This document shows, piece by piece, positions 8,117 through 17,148 of a stretch of DNA of 64,000 nucleotides. The notes under the pieces were generated by a model, which did not search any database, had not been told where the DNA came from, and was given only the letters and a program-made list of their open reading frames with translations. The translations under genes were made by a program, and so were the position numbers. This DNA is from an uncultured Lachnospiraceae bacterium (GTDB lineage: Bacteria; Bacillota; Clostridia; Lachnospirales; Lachnospiraceae): assembly GCA_947367855.1 (NCBI GenBank), contig CANBFE010000010.1, positions 1 to 64,000 of the forward strand, written 5' to 3'. Position 1 is the stretch's first letter; the number at the start of each line of letters is the position of its first letter.

Positions 8117-8681
8117 ATGCCCGTGAAAGATAAACTGCCTATTGGCATTGAGAATTTTGAAGAAATTCGCACAGAAGGATTCTACTATGTGGATAAAACC
8201 TGCTTTATCAGGGATCTGCTGAATCATTGGGGAAAAGTAAATCTTTTCAGCCGTCCCCGCAGATTCGGAAAGTCCCTGAATATGAGTATGTTAAAATACT
8301 TTTTTGGTTATGGCTGCGACAGCAAACTGTTTGAGGAGCTGGAGATTGCAAAAGAAACAGCGCTTTGTCTGCAGAAAATTTCTATCACGGCATTCTCTTA
8401 GGACTATTGGGGTATCGGGAGGATTGGTACATGCGCTCCAATGCGGAGTCCGGAAATGGTTTCAGCGATATCCTCATAGAGATCGATGAGGATGAAACTA
8501 GCATAGTCATTGAAGTAAAATACCAGGATAACGGAGATCTGGATAAGGGATGTCTGGAAGCCCTGGACCAGATAGACAGAATGGACTATGATGCGCAGCT
8601 TCGGCAGGATGGAATGGAGCGTATACTGAAATATGGGATTTCGTGCAACAGAAAAAATGTAAGGTGATGATGAGGAGCTGA
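8117..8681 (+). pseudogene. Decayed AAA-ATPase/DUF1703 nuclease-like gene
   Basis: The 5' part (8117-8370) encodes the N-terminus of the AAA-ATPase-like/DUF1703 family: LPIGIENFEEIRTEGFYYVD followed by a Walker-like RPRRFGKSLN. The 3' part, in another frame, encodes the family's C-terminal PD-(D/E)XK-like domain (SNAESGNGFSDILIEID, IVIEVKYQ). The middle, roughly 300 residues in a usual 500-residue member, is missing. A second frameshift at the A-run 8652-8657 disrupts the last residues; restoring one base gives the family-like ending CKVMMRS and a stop at 8679-8681. AAAGGAG precedes the start. Intact relatives are abundant in gut Clostridia and their function is poorly known. This copy is almost certainly inactive. 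Confidence 0.85.
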
Positions 8682-8715
8682 AATGCACTTTCAAATGTTA
8701 CGGATACTGATTTGC

Positions 8716-8756
8716 AGGCGGTTGTTTTCTATGGCTTCTTTCGAAAACAGCCGCCT
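8716..8756. other. Strong 14-bp hairpin between convergent genes
   Basis: Bases 8716-8729 pair with 8743-8756 over 14 positions with one G.T pair. It lies between the 3' ends of the decayed AAA gene (plus) and the GNAT gene (minus), as a bidirectional terminator would. Neither side carries a long T-run, so its efficiency is uncertain. Confidence 0.5.
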
Positions 8757-8782
8757 GGCAGCTGCTCCATCCAATCGTCTCC

Positions 8783-9256
8783 TTACAAGCTCATTACATA
8801 AACCTGGCAGGGATTCCGCTCGTCCCACAGCGTGGGAAAGACCTCGAATTCCCGGAAACCCAGGTGCAGATAAAAGGCATTGGTTGCGTCATATTCCGGA
8901 TATCTTCCCATTTGCACGGTCTTCACCTGCAGAAAGGAATAGCCCCTGGATACAGCGTAATTTTGGGCCGCTGTAAACAGTTTCGTTCCGATTCCCTTTC
9001 TGTGGCATTCCTTCAGCACGCCCATCACAGAAAGTTCCAGGGTATCCTTGCCTGTCTCTTTCAGGCAGAGGAAGCCCACGGGCTTTTCACAGGCACCTGC
9101 CTGAGGAAATGCGCCGAAGGTAACCTGAGCCGAAGCCTGGAGAATATACTCTTCTCTGGCCTCCGGAATGCCGAACCATTCGGGAAGGGTCTCCAGAACT
9201 GCCCTGGCGATTGCCTGCTTTTCTTCTTTCTCATGAATTTCCATAATATCTGCCAT
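8783..9256 (-). CDS. GNAT-family N-acetyltransferase
   Basis: This is a GCN5-related acetyltransferase of about 157 residues. The acetyl-CoA loop is visible as VLKECHRKGIGTKLF, followed by a family-typical C-terminal run NAFYLHLGFREFE. The N-terminal part LPEWFGIPEAREEYI is characteristic of a small GNAT subfamily common in Firmicutes. A substrate cannot be predicted. The start was placed at 9256, where GGGGG lies about 10 bases upstream; an ATG at 9265 lies almost on top of that site and is less likely. The gene appears to be transcribed alone. The 211-base gap before the gyrB-like gene holds nothing recognisable. Confidence 0.8.
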   Translation of the reverse strand: MADIMEIHEKEEKQAIARAVLETLPEWFGIPEAREEYILQASAQVTFGAFPQAGACEKPVGFLCLKETGKDTLELSVMGVLKECHRKGIGTKLFTAAQNYAVSRGYSFLQVKTVQMGRYPEYDATNAFYLHLGFREFEVFPTLWDERNPCQVYVMSL

Positions 9257-9467
9257 GATGTTCATTCCCCCTGCTTTTCCGCTTAAAACATGGGCGGATT
9301 TTCTTGCCAGTGGGTACACATAGCGCAGGGAAAGCCTGGCTTATGCTTCCATTCTGCATTCGTTGTCTGGATCTTACTTTCGTCCTGAATCCGCTGTCCG
9401 GATCGTACCGCTGTTTCCAGCTGCACTGTCCGAACTTATGCGTCCATCCCAACCGTGCTGCCCGAGC

Positions 9468-11390
9468 TTACACATCCAGTTCCGCATCCACTGCATGATT
9501 ATAGATAAAGGTCTTTCTGGGGGGGACTTCCGTGCCCATAAGCAGTTCCGTCACCTCGGAGGCCATTCTGGCGTCTTCGATCTCCACCAGTTTCATCCGT
9601 CTGGTCTCCGGATTCAGCGTGGTCTCCCAGAGCTGTTCCGCGTCCATCTCGCCAAGGCCCTTGTAACGCTGCAGGGTAAAGGGTGTTTTGTGGGTTTTTC
9701 GATATTTTTCCAACGCTTTATCGTCATAAAGATACTGTTCTGCTCCCTTGGAGGGCATGGCTTTGTACAGGGGCGGCATGGCAATGTACACATGGCCTTC
9801 GAAGATCAGCTCCGGCATAAAACGGTAAAACAAGGTCAGCAGCAAGGTGGAGATATGGGCGCCGTCCACGTCCGCATCCGCCATGATGATGATCTTGTCG
9901 TAGCGCAGCTTTTTGATGTCGAAATCATTGCCGTAGCCCTCGGAAAAGCCGCATCCGAAAGCATTGATCATGGTCTTGATCTCCGCATTGGCCAATACCT
10001 TGTCGATACTGGCCTTTTCCACATTCAGGATCTTGCCCCGGATGGGAAGGATGGCCTGGAACATGCGGTTTCTGGCCATCTTGGCGCTGCCTCCGGCGGA
10101 ATCTCCCTCCACAATGAAGATCTCGCATTTGGCAGGGTCCCTGGATTCACAGTTGGCCAGTTTTCCGTTGGAATCAAAGGAGAACTTCTGCTTGGTAAGC
10201 ATATTGGTCCTGGCCCGTTCCTCGGACTTGCGGATTTTAGCCGCCTTCTCCGCGCAGCCTATAATATTTTTCAGGGTTTCCAGGTTCCTGTCAAAGAAGC
10301 GGACGATCTCCTCCCCCGTTATCTTGGACACCACCTTGGCCGCGTCCTGATTGTCCAATTTTGTTTTGGTCTGTCCCTCAAACCGGGGGTCCGGATGCTT
10401 GATGGACACCACCGCAGTCATGCCGTTCCGCACGTCGGCCCCCGTAAAGTTGGCGTCCTTTTCCTTCAAAACACCGGTCTGCCTGGCGTAGGTATTGATC
10501 ACGTTGGTAAACATGGTCTTGAAGCCGGTGAGATGGGTTCCGCCCTCGGAATTATAGATATTGTTGCAGAAGCCCAGGACATTTTCGTGAAATTCGTTAA
10601 TGTACTGGAAGGCAACCTCCACCGAGATTCCCTCGCTCTCTCCCTTGAAGTAGATGACCTCATGGACGGATTCCTGGGATTTGTTTATATCCTTTACGAA
10701 TCCGGTGATGCCGTCCGGCTCATGGAAGGTTACTGTCTCCGGCTCTTCTCTGCGCCTGTCCTCGAAAATAATTGTCAGGTTGGGGTTTAGGTAAGCCGTC
10801 TCATGAAGGCGGCTTTTTACATCATCCTCCTTGAACCGGGTTTTGTCGAAAATGGTGTCGTCCGGCAGGAAATTGATGGTGGTTCCGGTCTCCTTTGTCC
10901 TTCCTTTCACGGGCAGAAGTCCGTCTTCCAGAGGAATCACCGGATTGCCTCTTTCGTATTTGTCCTCATAAATAAAGCCACCTGTCTTGACCGTCACGGT
11001 CAATCTGGTGGAAAGGGCATTGACTACGGAAGATCCCACGCCGTGAAGGCCTCCGCTGGTCTTGTATGCGGCATTGTCGAATTTTCCGCCTGCATGAAGG
11101 GTTGTGAACACCAGACGCTCCGCGCTGATACCCTTTTCATGCATTCCCACAGGAATCCCCCGTCCGTTGTCCGTGACCGTGGCCGATCCGTCTGCCTCCA
11201 GAGTGACCCGGATCTGATCGCAGAATCCCGCCAGATGTTCGTCCACGGAATTGTCCACGATCTCGTAGATCAGGTGGTTCAGCCCCTTTGTGGAAACGCT
11301 TCCGATATACATGCCCGGACGTTTCCGTACGGCTTCCAGACCTTCCAGTACCGTGATACTGGAAGCATCGTAATTGTTGGTATTTGCCAT
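9468..11390 (-). CDS. gyrB: DNA gyrase/topoisomerase IV subunit B
   Basis: This 640-residue type IIA topoisomerase B subunit has the GHKL ATPase motifs EIVDNSVDE, DNGRGIPVG and GGLHGVGSSVVNALS. The TOPRIM domain shows FIVEGDSAGGSA and IMADADVDGAHI, and the C-terminal signature QRYKGLGEM is present. Length and motifs are complete. No A subunit (GyrA/ParC) is adjacent; its neighbour upstream is degV. Lachnospiraceae often carry a second B subunit outside the replication-origin cluster, so this could be either GyrB or a ParE-type paralogue. It acts in DNA supercoiling or decatenation together with an A subunit encoded elsewhere. The symbol is used in that loose sense. Confidence 0.9.
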   Translation of the reverse strand: MANTNNYDASSITVLEGLEAVRKRPGMYIGSVSTKGLNHLIYEIVDNSVDEHLAGFCDQIRVTLEADGSATVTDNGRGIPVGMHEKGISAERLVFTTLHAGGKFDNAAYKTSGGLHGVGSSVVNALSTRLTVTVKTGGFIYEDKYERGNPVIPLEDGLLPVKGRTKETGTTINFLPDDTIFDKTRFKEDDVKSRLHETAYLNPNLTIIFEDRRREEPETVTFHEPDGITGFVKDINKSQESVHEVIYFKGESEGISVEVAFQYINEFHENVLGFCNNIYNSEGGTHLTGFKTMFTNVINTYARQTGVLKEKDANFTGADVRNGMTAVVSIKHPDPRFEGQTKTKLDNQDAAKVVSKITGEEIVRFFDRNLETLKNIIGCAEKAAKIRKSEERARTNMLTKQKFSFDSNGKLANCESRDPAKCEIFIVEGDSAGGSAKMARNRMFQAILPIRGKILNVEKASIDKVLANAEIKTMINAFGCGFSEGYGNDFDIKKLRYDKIIIMADADVDGAHISTLLLTLFYRFMPELIFEGHVYIAMPPLYKAMPSKGAEQYLYDDKALEKYRKTHKTPFTLQRYKGLGEMDAEQLWETTLNPETRRMKLVEIEDARMASEVTELLMGTEVPPRKTFIYNHAVDAELDV

Positions 11391-11443
11391 TTTATTTCAC
11401 CTGCCTGTTTTCAACTTCTTTCTGTTAGAACTGTATGCACACC

Positions 11444-12313
11444 TCAGACTTCAATCTTCCTGCAGCAGGCAAAGGCCAGCGCCCCCGGCCCGATATGGCA
11501 GGCCACGCTTAAGGAAAGGGCGTCGATATGGATGTCATATCCGGGAAACTGCGCCAGAATCTCCTCTTTATATGCCAATGCCGCCTCCAGGTTGGCCGTG
11601 TGGGCAATCTGCAGCCAGATATGTTTATCCTCGGTCATGCCGCCGAAACGGGTCTCAATGTCGTTTTTCATGGCGTTGATCATGATGCTCTTACCCTGGT
11701 TGGTGGTCCTGGCTTTGGCAAAGGCATCCAGCTTGTCCCCCTGGATCTGCAGCACAGGCTTTAAGCGCAGCATGGTGCCGATGGCTGCCGCGGCAGGTGT
11801 AATCCGTCCGCCTTTTTTCAGGTAATAGAGAGTATCCAGCATGATATAGATACTGCTGTTGAACTTATCCGCCTCGAGGAATTCCCTGATTTCCTTTGCA
11901 TTCATCCCTTTTTCTGCCAGAAGCTTTGCATCCAGGCAGGACTGACGCTGGGTAACGGAAATCCGCTGATTATTTACCACCTGGACGCGTCCTCCGTATT
12001 CTTCCGCCAGAAGCATGGCGCTCTGGCAGGAGCCGGAGAGTCCGCTGCTCATGGGAATGTGGACAATCTCGTCATAATCCTTCAGCAGGCTGTCCCAAAG
12101 CTTCATCACAGACTCCGGCGAAGGCTGGCTGGTTCCGATGTTTGCCCCGGAGGACAGCTTTTCATAAAATTCCTCCTGGGTCAGATCGATATCCTCGTAA
12201 AAAGTTTCCTCATTGATCATAAATGGCATGGGCAGCACATGTACGCCAAGCTCCTTGCTTCCCGCCTGGGTGATACCGCTGTTGCTGTCCGTGACAATTG
12301 CTACGCTTGACAT
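11444..12313 (-). CDS. DegV-family fatty acid-binding protein (FakB-like)
   Basis: This 289-residue protein has DegV-family features: N-terminal VAIVTDSNSGI, the fatty-acid-pocket run IGTSQPSPE, and HIPMSSGLSGSCQSA. In Firmicutes these proteins hold a fatty acid and present its carboxylate to the kinase FakA for phosphorylation. A FakA homologue lies close upstream (14567-16300), so this may be its FakB partner. The start at 12313 has GAGGGA 6 bases upstream and removes 30 residues from the longest frame. It follows recG by 104 bases on the same strand. Ligand preference (saturated or unsaturated) cannot be told from sequence. Confidence 0.85.
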   Translation of the reverse strand: MSSVAIVTDSNSGITQAGSKELGVHVLPMPFMINEETFYEDIDLTQEEFYEKLSSGANIGTSQPSPESVMKLWDSLLKDYDEIVHIPMSSGLSGSCQSAMLLAEEYGGRVQVVNNQRISVTQRQSCLDAKLLAEKGMNAKEIREFLEADKFNSSIYIMLDTLYYLKKGGRITPAAAAIGTMLRLKPVLQIQGDKLDAFAKARTTNQGKSIMINAMKNDIETRFGGMTEDKHIWLQIAHTANLEAALAYKEEILAQFPGYDIHIDALSLSVACHIGPGALAFACCRKIEV

Positions 12314-12417
12314 AAATTCCCTCATTTCCGTACGGCCCGCTTTTAAAATCTCCGGCCAGCCCGTACATATCGTTTTATCAGATTTTTTACCACAGATCTG
12401 CAAATCTTATTTTACTG

Positions 12418-14487
12418 TTATATCGACCGAAAGTCAACACTGTTTGCGGAAGCCTCCAAAAGATGACGGCGCAGCGGCTGATGATCCGCTTCCTGCAGGT
12501 CAGGGTCCTCCTTCAACAGCAGGTCAACTGCCTGGGAGGCCTGTTTCAGAATCTGCGCATCCGAATAAATATCCCCCATCCGGAAGGAAAATTCGCCGCT
12601 CTGCCTGATTCCGAACAGTTCCCCGGGCCCCCGGAGCTTCAAATCCTCAGAGGCAATATGGAAACCGTCATTAGACTGATTGAGGATTTTAAGGCGTTCC
12701 ATGGTTTCTTCCTTTTCGTTGCTGCTGATAAAGATACAGTAACTCTGCTCCGCTCCTCTTCCCACGCGTCCCCGGAGCTGATGGAGCTGGGCCAGGCCGA
12801 ATCGCTCCGCATTTTCCACCATCATAACAGTGGCATTAGGCACATTGATCCCTACTTCTATCACTGTGGTGGACACAAGCACGTCAATGGAACGGGCTGC
12901 AAACGCTTCCATGATCCGCTTCTTGTCAGCGGGCCTCATTTTTCCGTGAAGATAGGCCACCTGTATCTCTCGGGGAAGGGCGTTTTTGAGCTTTTCCGTA
13001 TAATCCACAACATTTTCCAGGGAAAGGCCGCTTTCTTCCTCAGTGTCCCCCTCCACCTGGGGACAGATCACATATACCTGTCTTCCCTTTTGTACCTGGC
13101 CTGCAATAAATTTATAAGCGGTAGGACGATAGGAAGTGTTCACCACACAGTTTTTCACAGGCAGGCGGTTGGCAGGCAACTCATCAATAACGGAAATATG
13201 GAGATCCCCGTACAGAATGATGGCAAGCGTCCTGGGGATGGGCGTGGCGCTCATAACCAGAATATGGGGGGCATCTCCTTTTCCTGCCAGATGCTCTCTC
13301 TGGCGTACACCGAACCTGTGCTGCTCGTCCGTTACAGCCAGGGCCAGCCTGCAGTATTCCACCTTTTCCTGAATCAGGGCATGGGTACCTATGACCAAAT
13401 TGGCCTCCCCTGAGGCGATCAGGGCACGGGCCTCCTTTTTTTCCCTGGCATTCATGGACCCCACCAACAGTACGGGCCGAAAGAGAAGACCGTATTTTTC
13501 CACATATCCCTGAATGGTCTCAAAGTGCTGGATGGCCAGCACTTCCGTGGGCGCCATCAGGGCTCCCTGATATCCGTTTGCCGCCGTTGTCAGCAGGGCC
13601 AGTACCGCCACAATGGTCTTCCCCGAACCAACGTCCCCCTGAATCAGACGGTTCATACAGTATGGGCCGGCCAGGTCTTCCCTGATCTCAGCCCACACCT
13701 TTTTCTGGGCTCCGGTAAGGGGAAATGGGAGACACTCCAGAAAGCGGTTTGTATGGGCGGTTTCCATCATTCTGTAATGGTTGGGAAGGCAGTCGCTGAA
13801 TTCCTTATTCTTCCGCATCAGAAACAGGAAACTGAAGAATTCATCAAACACCAGCCTCTTTCTTGCCGGAATCAGGGACTCATACCCGGAAGGAAAATGA
13901 ATGTCTTCCACAGCCTGCCGTATTGGGATGAGAGAGTTCTGCTTCAGCATCCGCTCCGTGTAATATTCCGGTTCAAATTCATACAGGGACAGAGCCTGCC
14001 TTACACACTTCTGCACCATGAGGTTGGTCAGTCCTTTTGTCAGGGAATACCGGGGAATCAGGCGGTCAGTCAGCCTGCCATATTCCTCCAGGGCAAAGAT
14101 TTTCGGCTGTTCCATCGCCTTTTCCTGCCCCCTGGTCTGCACCATCCCCCGGAAGAGGTAGAAGCCGCCCCGTTTCAGGGTCTTTTTCAGAAACGGCATG
14201 TTGTAGAAGGTGAGCAGCAGGCTTCCTGTGGCGTCAGCGGCTTTCATGTTGAGAATGTGAAGCTTTCCTGCCCTTCTTTCATTGGGAATTCCGGATATTG
14301 CGGCGTGGACGGCGCATATCTCTCCCGGTACCAGACGGCCGATCTCCACAGGCTTCCCATAGATCTCATAATCCCTTGGATACGCGGCAAGAAGTTCTCC
14401 CACAGTCCGGATATTCAGATTCGCAAACAATTTCTGGGTTTTCTCCCCCACACCCTTCAATTGTATTATAGAGGTGTCTTTATCCAT
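12418..14487 (-). CDS. recG: ATP-dependent DNA helicase RecG
   Basis: The protein has 689 residues, close to the usual RecG length. An N-terminal wedge/OB region (LKGVGEKTQKLFANL) is followed by a superfamily 2 helicase core with Walker A GDVGSGKT, the box TDEQHRFGVRQRE and motif VLVSTTVIEVGINVPNA. QLRGRVGRG is motif VI. RecG reverses stalled replication forks and migrates branched DNA. The start at 14487 is preceded by AAGGCGG and agrees with family length; the longest frame adds 62 unlikely residues that overlap the upstream fakA gene. The order asp23-fakA-recG matches many Firmicutes. Confidence 0.95.
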   Translation of the reverse strand: MDKDTSIIQLKGVGEKTQKLFANLNIRTVGELLAAYPRDYEIYGKPVEIGRLVPGEICAVHAAISGIPNERRAGKLHILNMKAADATGSLLLTFYNMPFLKKTLKRGGFYLFRGMVQTRGQEKAMEQPKIFALEEYGRLTDRLIPRYSLTKGLTNLMVQKCVRQALSLYEFEPEYYTERMLKQNSLIPIRQAVEDIHFPSGYESLIPARKRLVFDEFFSFLFLMRKNKEFSDCLPNHYRMMETAHTNRFLECLPFPLTGAQKKVWAEIREDLAGPYCMNRLIQGDVGSGKTIVAVLALLTTAANGYQGALMAPTEVLAIQHFETIQGYVEKYGLLFRPVLLVGSMNAREKKEARALIASGEANLVIGTHALIQEKVEYCRLALAVTDEQHRFGVRQREHLAGKGDAPHILVMSATPIPRTLAIILYGDLHISVIDELPANRLPVKNCVVNTSYRPTAYKFIAGQVQKGRQVYVICPQVEGDTEEESGLSLENVVDYTEKLKNALPREIQVAYLHGKMRPADKKRIMEAFAARSIDVLVSTTVIEVGINVPNATVMMVENAERFGLAQLHQLRGRVGRGAEQSYCIFISSNEKEETMERLKILNQSNDGFHIASEDLKLRGPGELFGIRQSGEFSFRMGDIYSDAQILKQASQAVDLLLKEDPDLQEADHQPLRRHLLEASANSVDFRSI

Positions 14488-14566
14488 AAAACCGCCTTTC
14501 CGGTAAGAGAACAAAGGGAGACAGCACAAGTCTGCCTCCCTCCACTCATCCGCAGCCGCAATAACA

Positions 14567-16300
14567 TCATTCCGCAGACATAATATAATAATAAATAGGC
14601 TGGCCGCCATACTGCAGCTCAATGTCAAAGTCGGGATAGCTTTCGGCAACCCTGTCACGGAATTTTTCCGCATCTTCCTCTTTTACATCACTGCCGTAAT
14701 AGATACTGATCAGCTCCGCATCCTCCGTCACGATACCGGACACCGTATCCTTTGCAACATCACTGATATCCCTGCCGACAGCCAGGATTCCGTTGTCACC
14801 GATTCCCATGAAATCGCCTTTTCTGATCTCTTTGTCATCAATGACAGTGTCCCTCACTGCATAGGTGACTTCTCCTGTGCTGACATGTCTGATCTCTTCT
14901 ATCATATTGGCTTCATTTTCGTCAGCGGATAATTCGGGCACGAAATTGATCACTGCCGCAATGCCCTGGGGAATGGTTTTCGTTGGAATGACCAAAAGAT
15001 CCTTCTCCGCAGTGAGCTCTGCAGCCTGGTTCGCAGCCAGAATGATGTTTTTATTGTTTGGAAGGATGAATACTGTCTTTGCGTTGACTTTTTCCACTGC
15101 CTCCAGAATATCCGCCGTACTGGGATTCATGGTTTGTCCGCCCTCAATGACATGGTCCACGCCCAGGCTTCTGAAAATCTCACTCATCCCCTCCCCCACG
15201 GAAACCGCTATAAAACCGTAATCCCTGGGAGGCTCTTCCTGAGCCGGTTCTGCCTTTTCCCCTGCAGCGGACAGATCCGCTTTGGGAGCATTTCCGGGAT
15301 TCTGCTCCCCGGAGGCGCTTTTTGCAGACATTTTGAACAGTTTCTCCTGATGCTCCAGGCGCATATTGTCTATCTTCATGTTGGAAAGCGCACCATACTG
15401 CAATGCCTTCTGGATAGCCAGTCCAGGGTCATTGGTATGTACATGCACTTTGACCACATCCTCGTCAGCCACACATACAATTGAATCGCCTATGGATTCC
15501 AGATAGGCCTTGAAATCCAATTCTGCCTTGATATTGAAAGATTTGTTCAGCATGATAATAAATTCGGTACAGTATCCGAATTTGATATCAATCTCAGCCT
15601 CTGCCTGGACCCGGGAACCTGCGGATACAGCAGGAGAAATCCCGCTTCGGTCCGAGTCAAGGGAAAGGTCCACTTCCTTCCCGAGAAAAGCGTCCACAGC
15701 GCCGGAGAGAACCTCCACAAGTCCCTGTCCGCCGGAATCCACCACGCCTGCCTGCTTCAGCACAGGCAGCATCTCCGGGGTCTGGCTCAGAACATACCGG
15801 GAATGCTCCACTATTGTGGTAAGGAATGTCTCCAGGTCCTCCATGCCGTCTTCCATCAACTCCCTGGCCTTGTCTGCACCTCCCCTGGCAACGGTGAGAA
15901 TGGTTCCCTCCTTGGGCTTCATAACCGCCTTGTATGCCGTTTCCACAGCCTTGTCAAAGGCTTCCGTAAGGACGGGAATGGTCAGCGCCTCCTCCTCACT
16001 GATTCGCTTTGTAAAACCGCGGAGAAGCTGGGAAAGGATAACGCCGGAATTGCCCCTTGCCCCCCGCAGGGAACCGCCGGAAACTGACTTACAGAGACTC
16101 TGCATATCGATGCCGTCTCCCAGCGCGGACACTTCCCTTGCCGCAGACATGATGGTCATGGTCATATTCGTGCCCGTATCGCCGTCGGGAACAGGGAAAA
16201 CATTTAGTTCATTGATCCATTCTTTTTTGCGCTCCAGATTCTTTGCTCCGGCCAGGAACATCCTGGAAAGCATTTTAGCATCAATTTGCTGTAAACTCAC
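14567..16300 (-). CDS. fakA: Fatty acid kinase FakA (DAK2-domain, YloV-type)
   Basis: The N-terminal DAK2/DhaL domain shows the ATP-Mg loop NVFPVPDGDTGTNM and GGSLRGARGNSGVILSQLLRG. GVVDSGGQGL and a C-terminal FAK1 domain (VGEGMSEIFRSLG, FILPNNKNI) complete a 577-residue protein of normal length. FakA phosphorylates fatty acids held by FakB/DegV proteins, feeding them to phospholipid synthesis. Start: a GTG at 16300, with AAGGAGG just upstream, fits better than the upstream frame extension. It follows the asp23 gene by 13 bases and precedes recG. Residues near 330-360 (KSASGEQNPGNAPKADLS) look like an interdomain linker of low complexity. Confidence 0.9.
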   Translation of the reverse strand: MSLQQIDAKMLSRMFLAGAKNLERKKEWINELNVFPVPDGDTGTNMTMTIMSAAREVSALGDGIDMQSLCKSVSGGSLRGARGNSGVILSQLLRGFTKRISEEEALTIPVLTEAFDKAVETAYKAVMKPKEGTILTVARGGADKARELMEDGMEDLETFLTTIVEHSRYVLSQTPEMLPVLKQAGVVDSGGQGLVEVLSGAVDAFLGKEVDLSLDSDRSGISPAVSAGSRVQAEAEIDIKFGYCTEFIIMLNKSFNIKAELDFKAYLESIGDSIVCVADEDVVKVHVHTNDPGLAIQKALQYGALSNMKIDNMRLEHQEKLFKMSAKSASGEQNPGNAPKADLSAAGEKAEPAQEEPPRDYGFIAVSVGEGMSEIFRSLGVDHVIEGGQTMNPSTADILEAVEKVNAKTVFILPNNKNIILAANQAAELTAEKDLLVIPTKTIPQGIAAVINFVPELSADENEANMIEEIRHVSTGEVTYAVRDTVIDDKEIRKGDFMGIGDNGILAVGRDISDVAKDTVSGIVTEDAELISIYYGSDVKEEDAEKFRDRVAESYPDFDIELQYGGQPIYYYIMSAE

Positions 16301-16313
16301 GATACGGTCCTCC

Positions 16314-16673
16314 TTAATCAATCACTCTGACGCCATCTACATAGATGTTGATTTTTTCGATTTGAATTCCGGTAAACTCTTCTACCTTGTATTTTACATT
16401 GCTAATCAGATTATCTGTGACAGCCAGTATGCTGACCCCGTAGGCAACAATGACATGAAAATCAAGAATAAGCCTGTTCTGGCGGAGTGTGACACTGATT
16501 CCCCTGGTAATACTGTCTTTCCGGAGAAGTTTTACCAGACCATCCTTTACACTGACACCGGCCATGCCCACGATGCCGAAACATTCAACCGCAACACTTC
16601 CCGCGTATTGGGCGATCACTTCGTTGTGAACAACGATCTTACCCATATGGGTATTCATAGAAGAACCTTTCAT
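16314..16673 (-). CDS. Asp23/Gls24-family envelope stress protein
   Basis: This small protein of 119 residues has the Asp23 core: GKIVVHNEVIAQYAGSVAVE, VECFGIVGMAG and a C-terminal VEEFTGIQIEKINIYVDGV. Asp23-family proteins are abundant cytoplasmic or membrane-associated proteins tied to cell-envelope homeostasis; the short YloU-type members precede fakA in many Firmicutes, as here. The ATG at 16673 has GGAAGGG 6 bases upstream; a TTG two codons earlier is an alternative. It is divergent from rpmB (16890), with an AT-rich intergenic region between. Confidence 0.85.
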   Translation of the reverse strand: MKGSSMNTHMGKIVVHNEVIAQYAGSVAVECFGIVGMAGVSVKDGLVKLLRKDSITRGISVTLRQNRLILDFHVIVAYGVSILAVTDNLISNVKYKVEEFTGIQIEKINIYVDGVRVID

Positions 16674-16803
16674 TATCAACCCTTCCTTCCGCTTTTCAAT
16701 TTGGGCACAAGAACCCCATCTTCAGACATATACTAATTATTGTAACAGCTTTCCCTGAAAAAGGGAATATTAAATATAAAAATTAAAAAAAGAATTTTTT
16801 TGC

Positions 16804-16832
16804 TTGCTTTTTCCATATATTTCTGTTAATAT
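16804..16832 (+). promoter_or_regulatory. Weak sigma-70 promoter for rpmB
   Basis: TTGCTT (16804-16809), 17 bases and TAATAT (16827-16832) precede rpmB by about 57 bases. A TATACT at 16830 is a rival -10 but has poor spacing. Confidence 0.4.
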
Positions 16833-16889
16833 ACTAATGTTATGAAATAAACGTAAGCGTAAGCACACGCGGTTCGAGGAGGTGTCAAG

Positions 16890-17075
16890 ATGGCTAAGTG
16901 TGATATTTGTGGGAAAGGCGTTCAGTTCGGTCATAATGTAAGCCATTCTAATAGAAAGACCAATGCAATATGGAAAGCGAATGTCAAACGGGTAAAGTGC
17001 AAAGTCAACGGCGGTGCCAAGCGGATGCATGTCTGCACAGGCTGCCTGAAGTCCGGAAGAATCGAAAGAGCTTAA
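16890..17075 (+). CDS. rpmB: 50S ribosomal protein L28
   Basis: L28 is 61 residues, of usual length, starting MAKCDICGKGVQFGHNVSHS. Two cysteine pairs (CDIC near residue 4 and CTGC near residue 49) form the zinc-binding type of L28. GAGGAGGT lies 7 bases before the ATG. It is a structural protein of the large ribosomal subunit near the exit site. It is one of few plus-strand genes here and is divergent from asp23-fakA-recG, a neighbourhood conserved in Firmicutes. A strong terminator follows at once. Confidence 0.97.
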   Translation: MAKCDICGKGVQFGHNVSHSNRKTNAIWKANVKRVKCKVNGGAKRMHVCTGCLKSGRIERA

Positions 17076-17098
17076 ATGCAAGGATCTTGAGGACTTTA

Positions 17099-17129
17099 AA
17101 AGAGCAGGTCAGGTACCTGCTCTTTTTTT
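17099..17129 (+). terminator. Intrinsic terminator of rpmB
   Basis: A 9-bp perfect stem (17101-17109 with 17115-17123), 5-base loop and T-run end the L28 transcript about 25 bases after its stop. Confidence 0.9.
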
Positions 17130-17148
17130 GCAGTTTTTCCGGGTTCTG

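Noticed and set aside
9363..10790. A 475-codon plus-strand frame
   Set aside because: It is antisense to the gyrB-like gene, which has complete motifs, and the frame has no recognisable domain.
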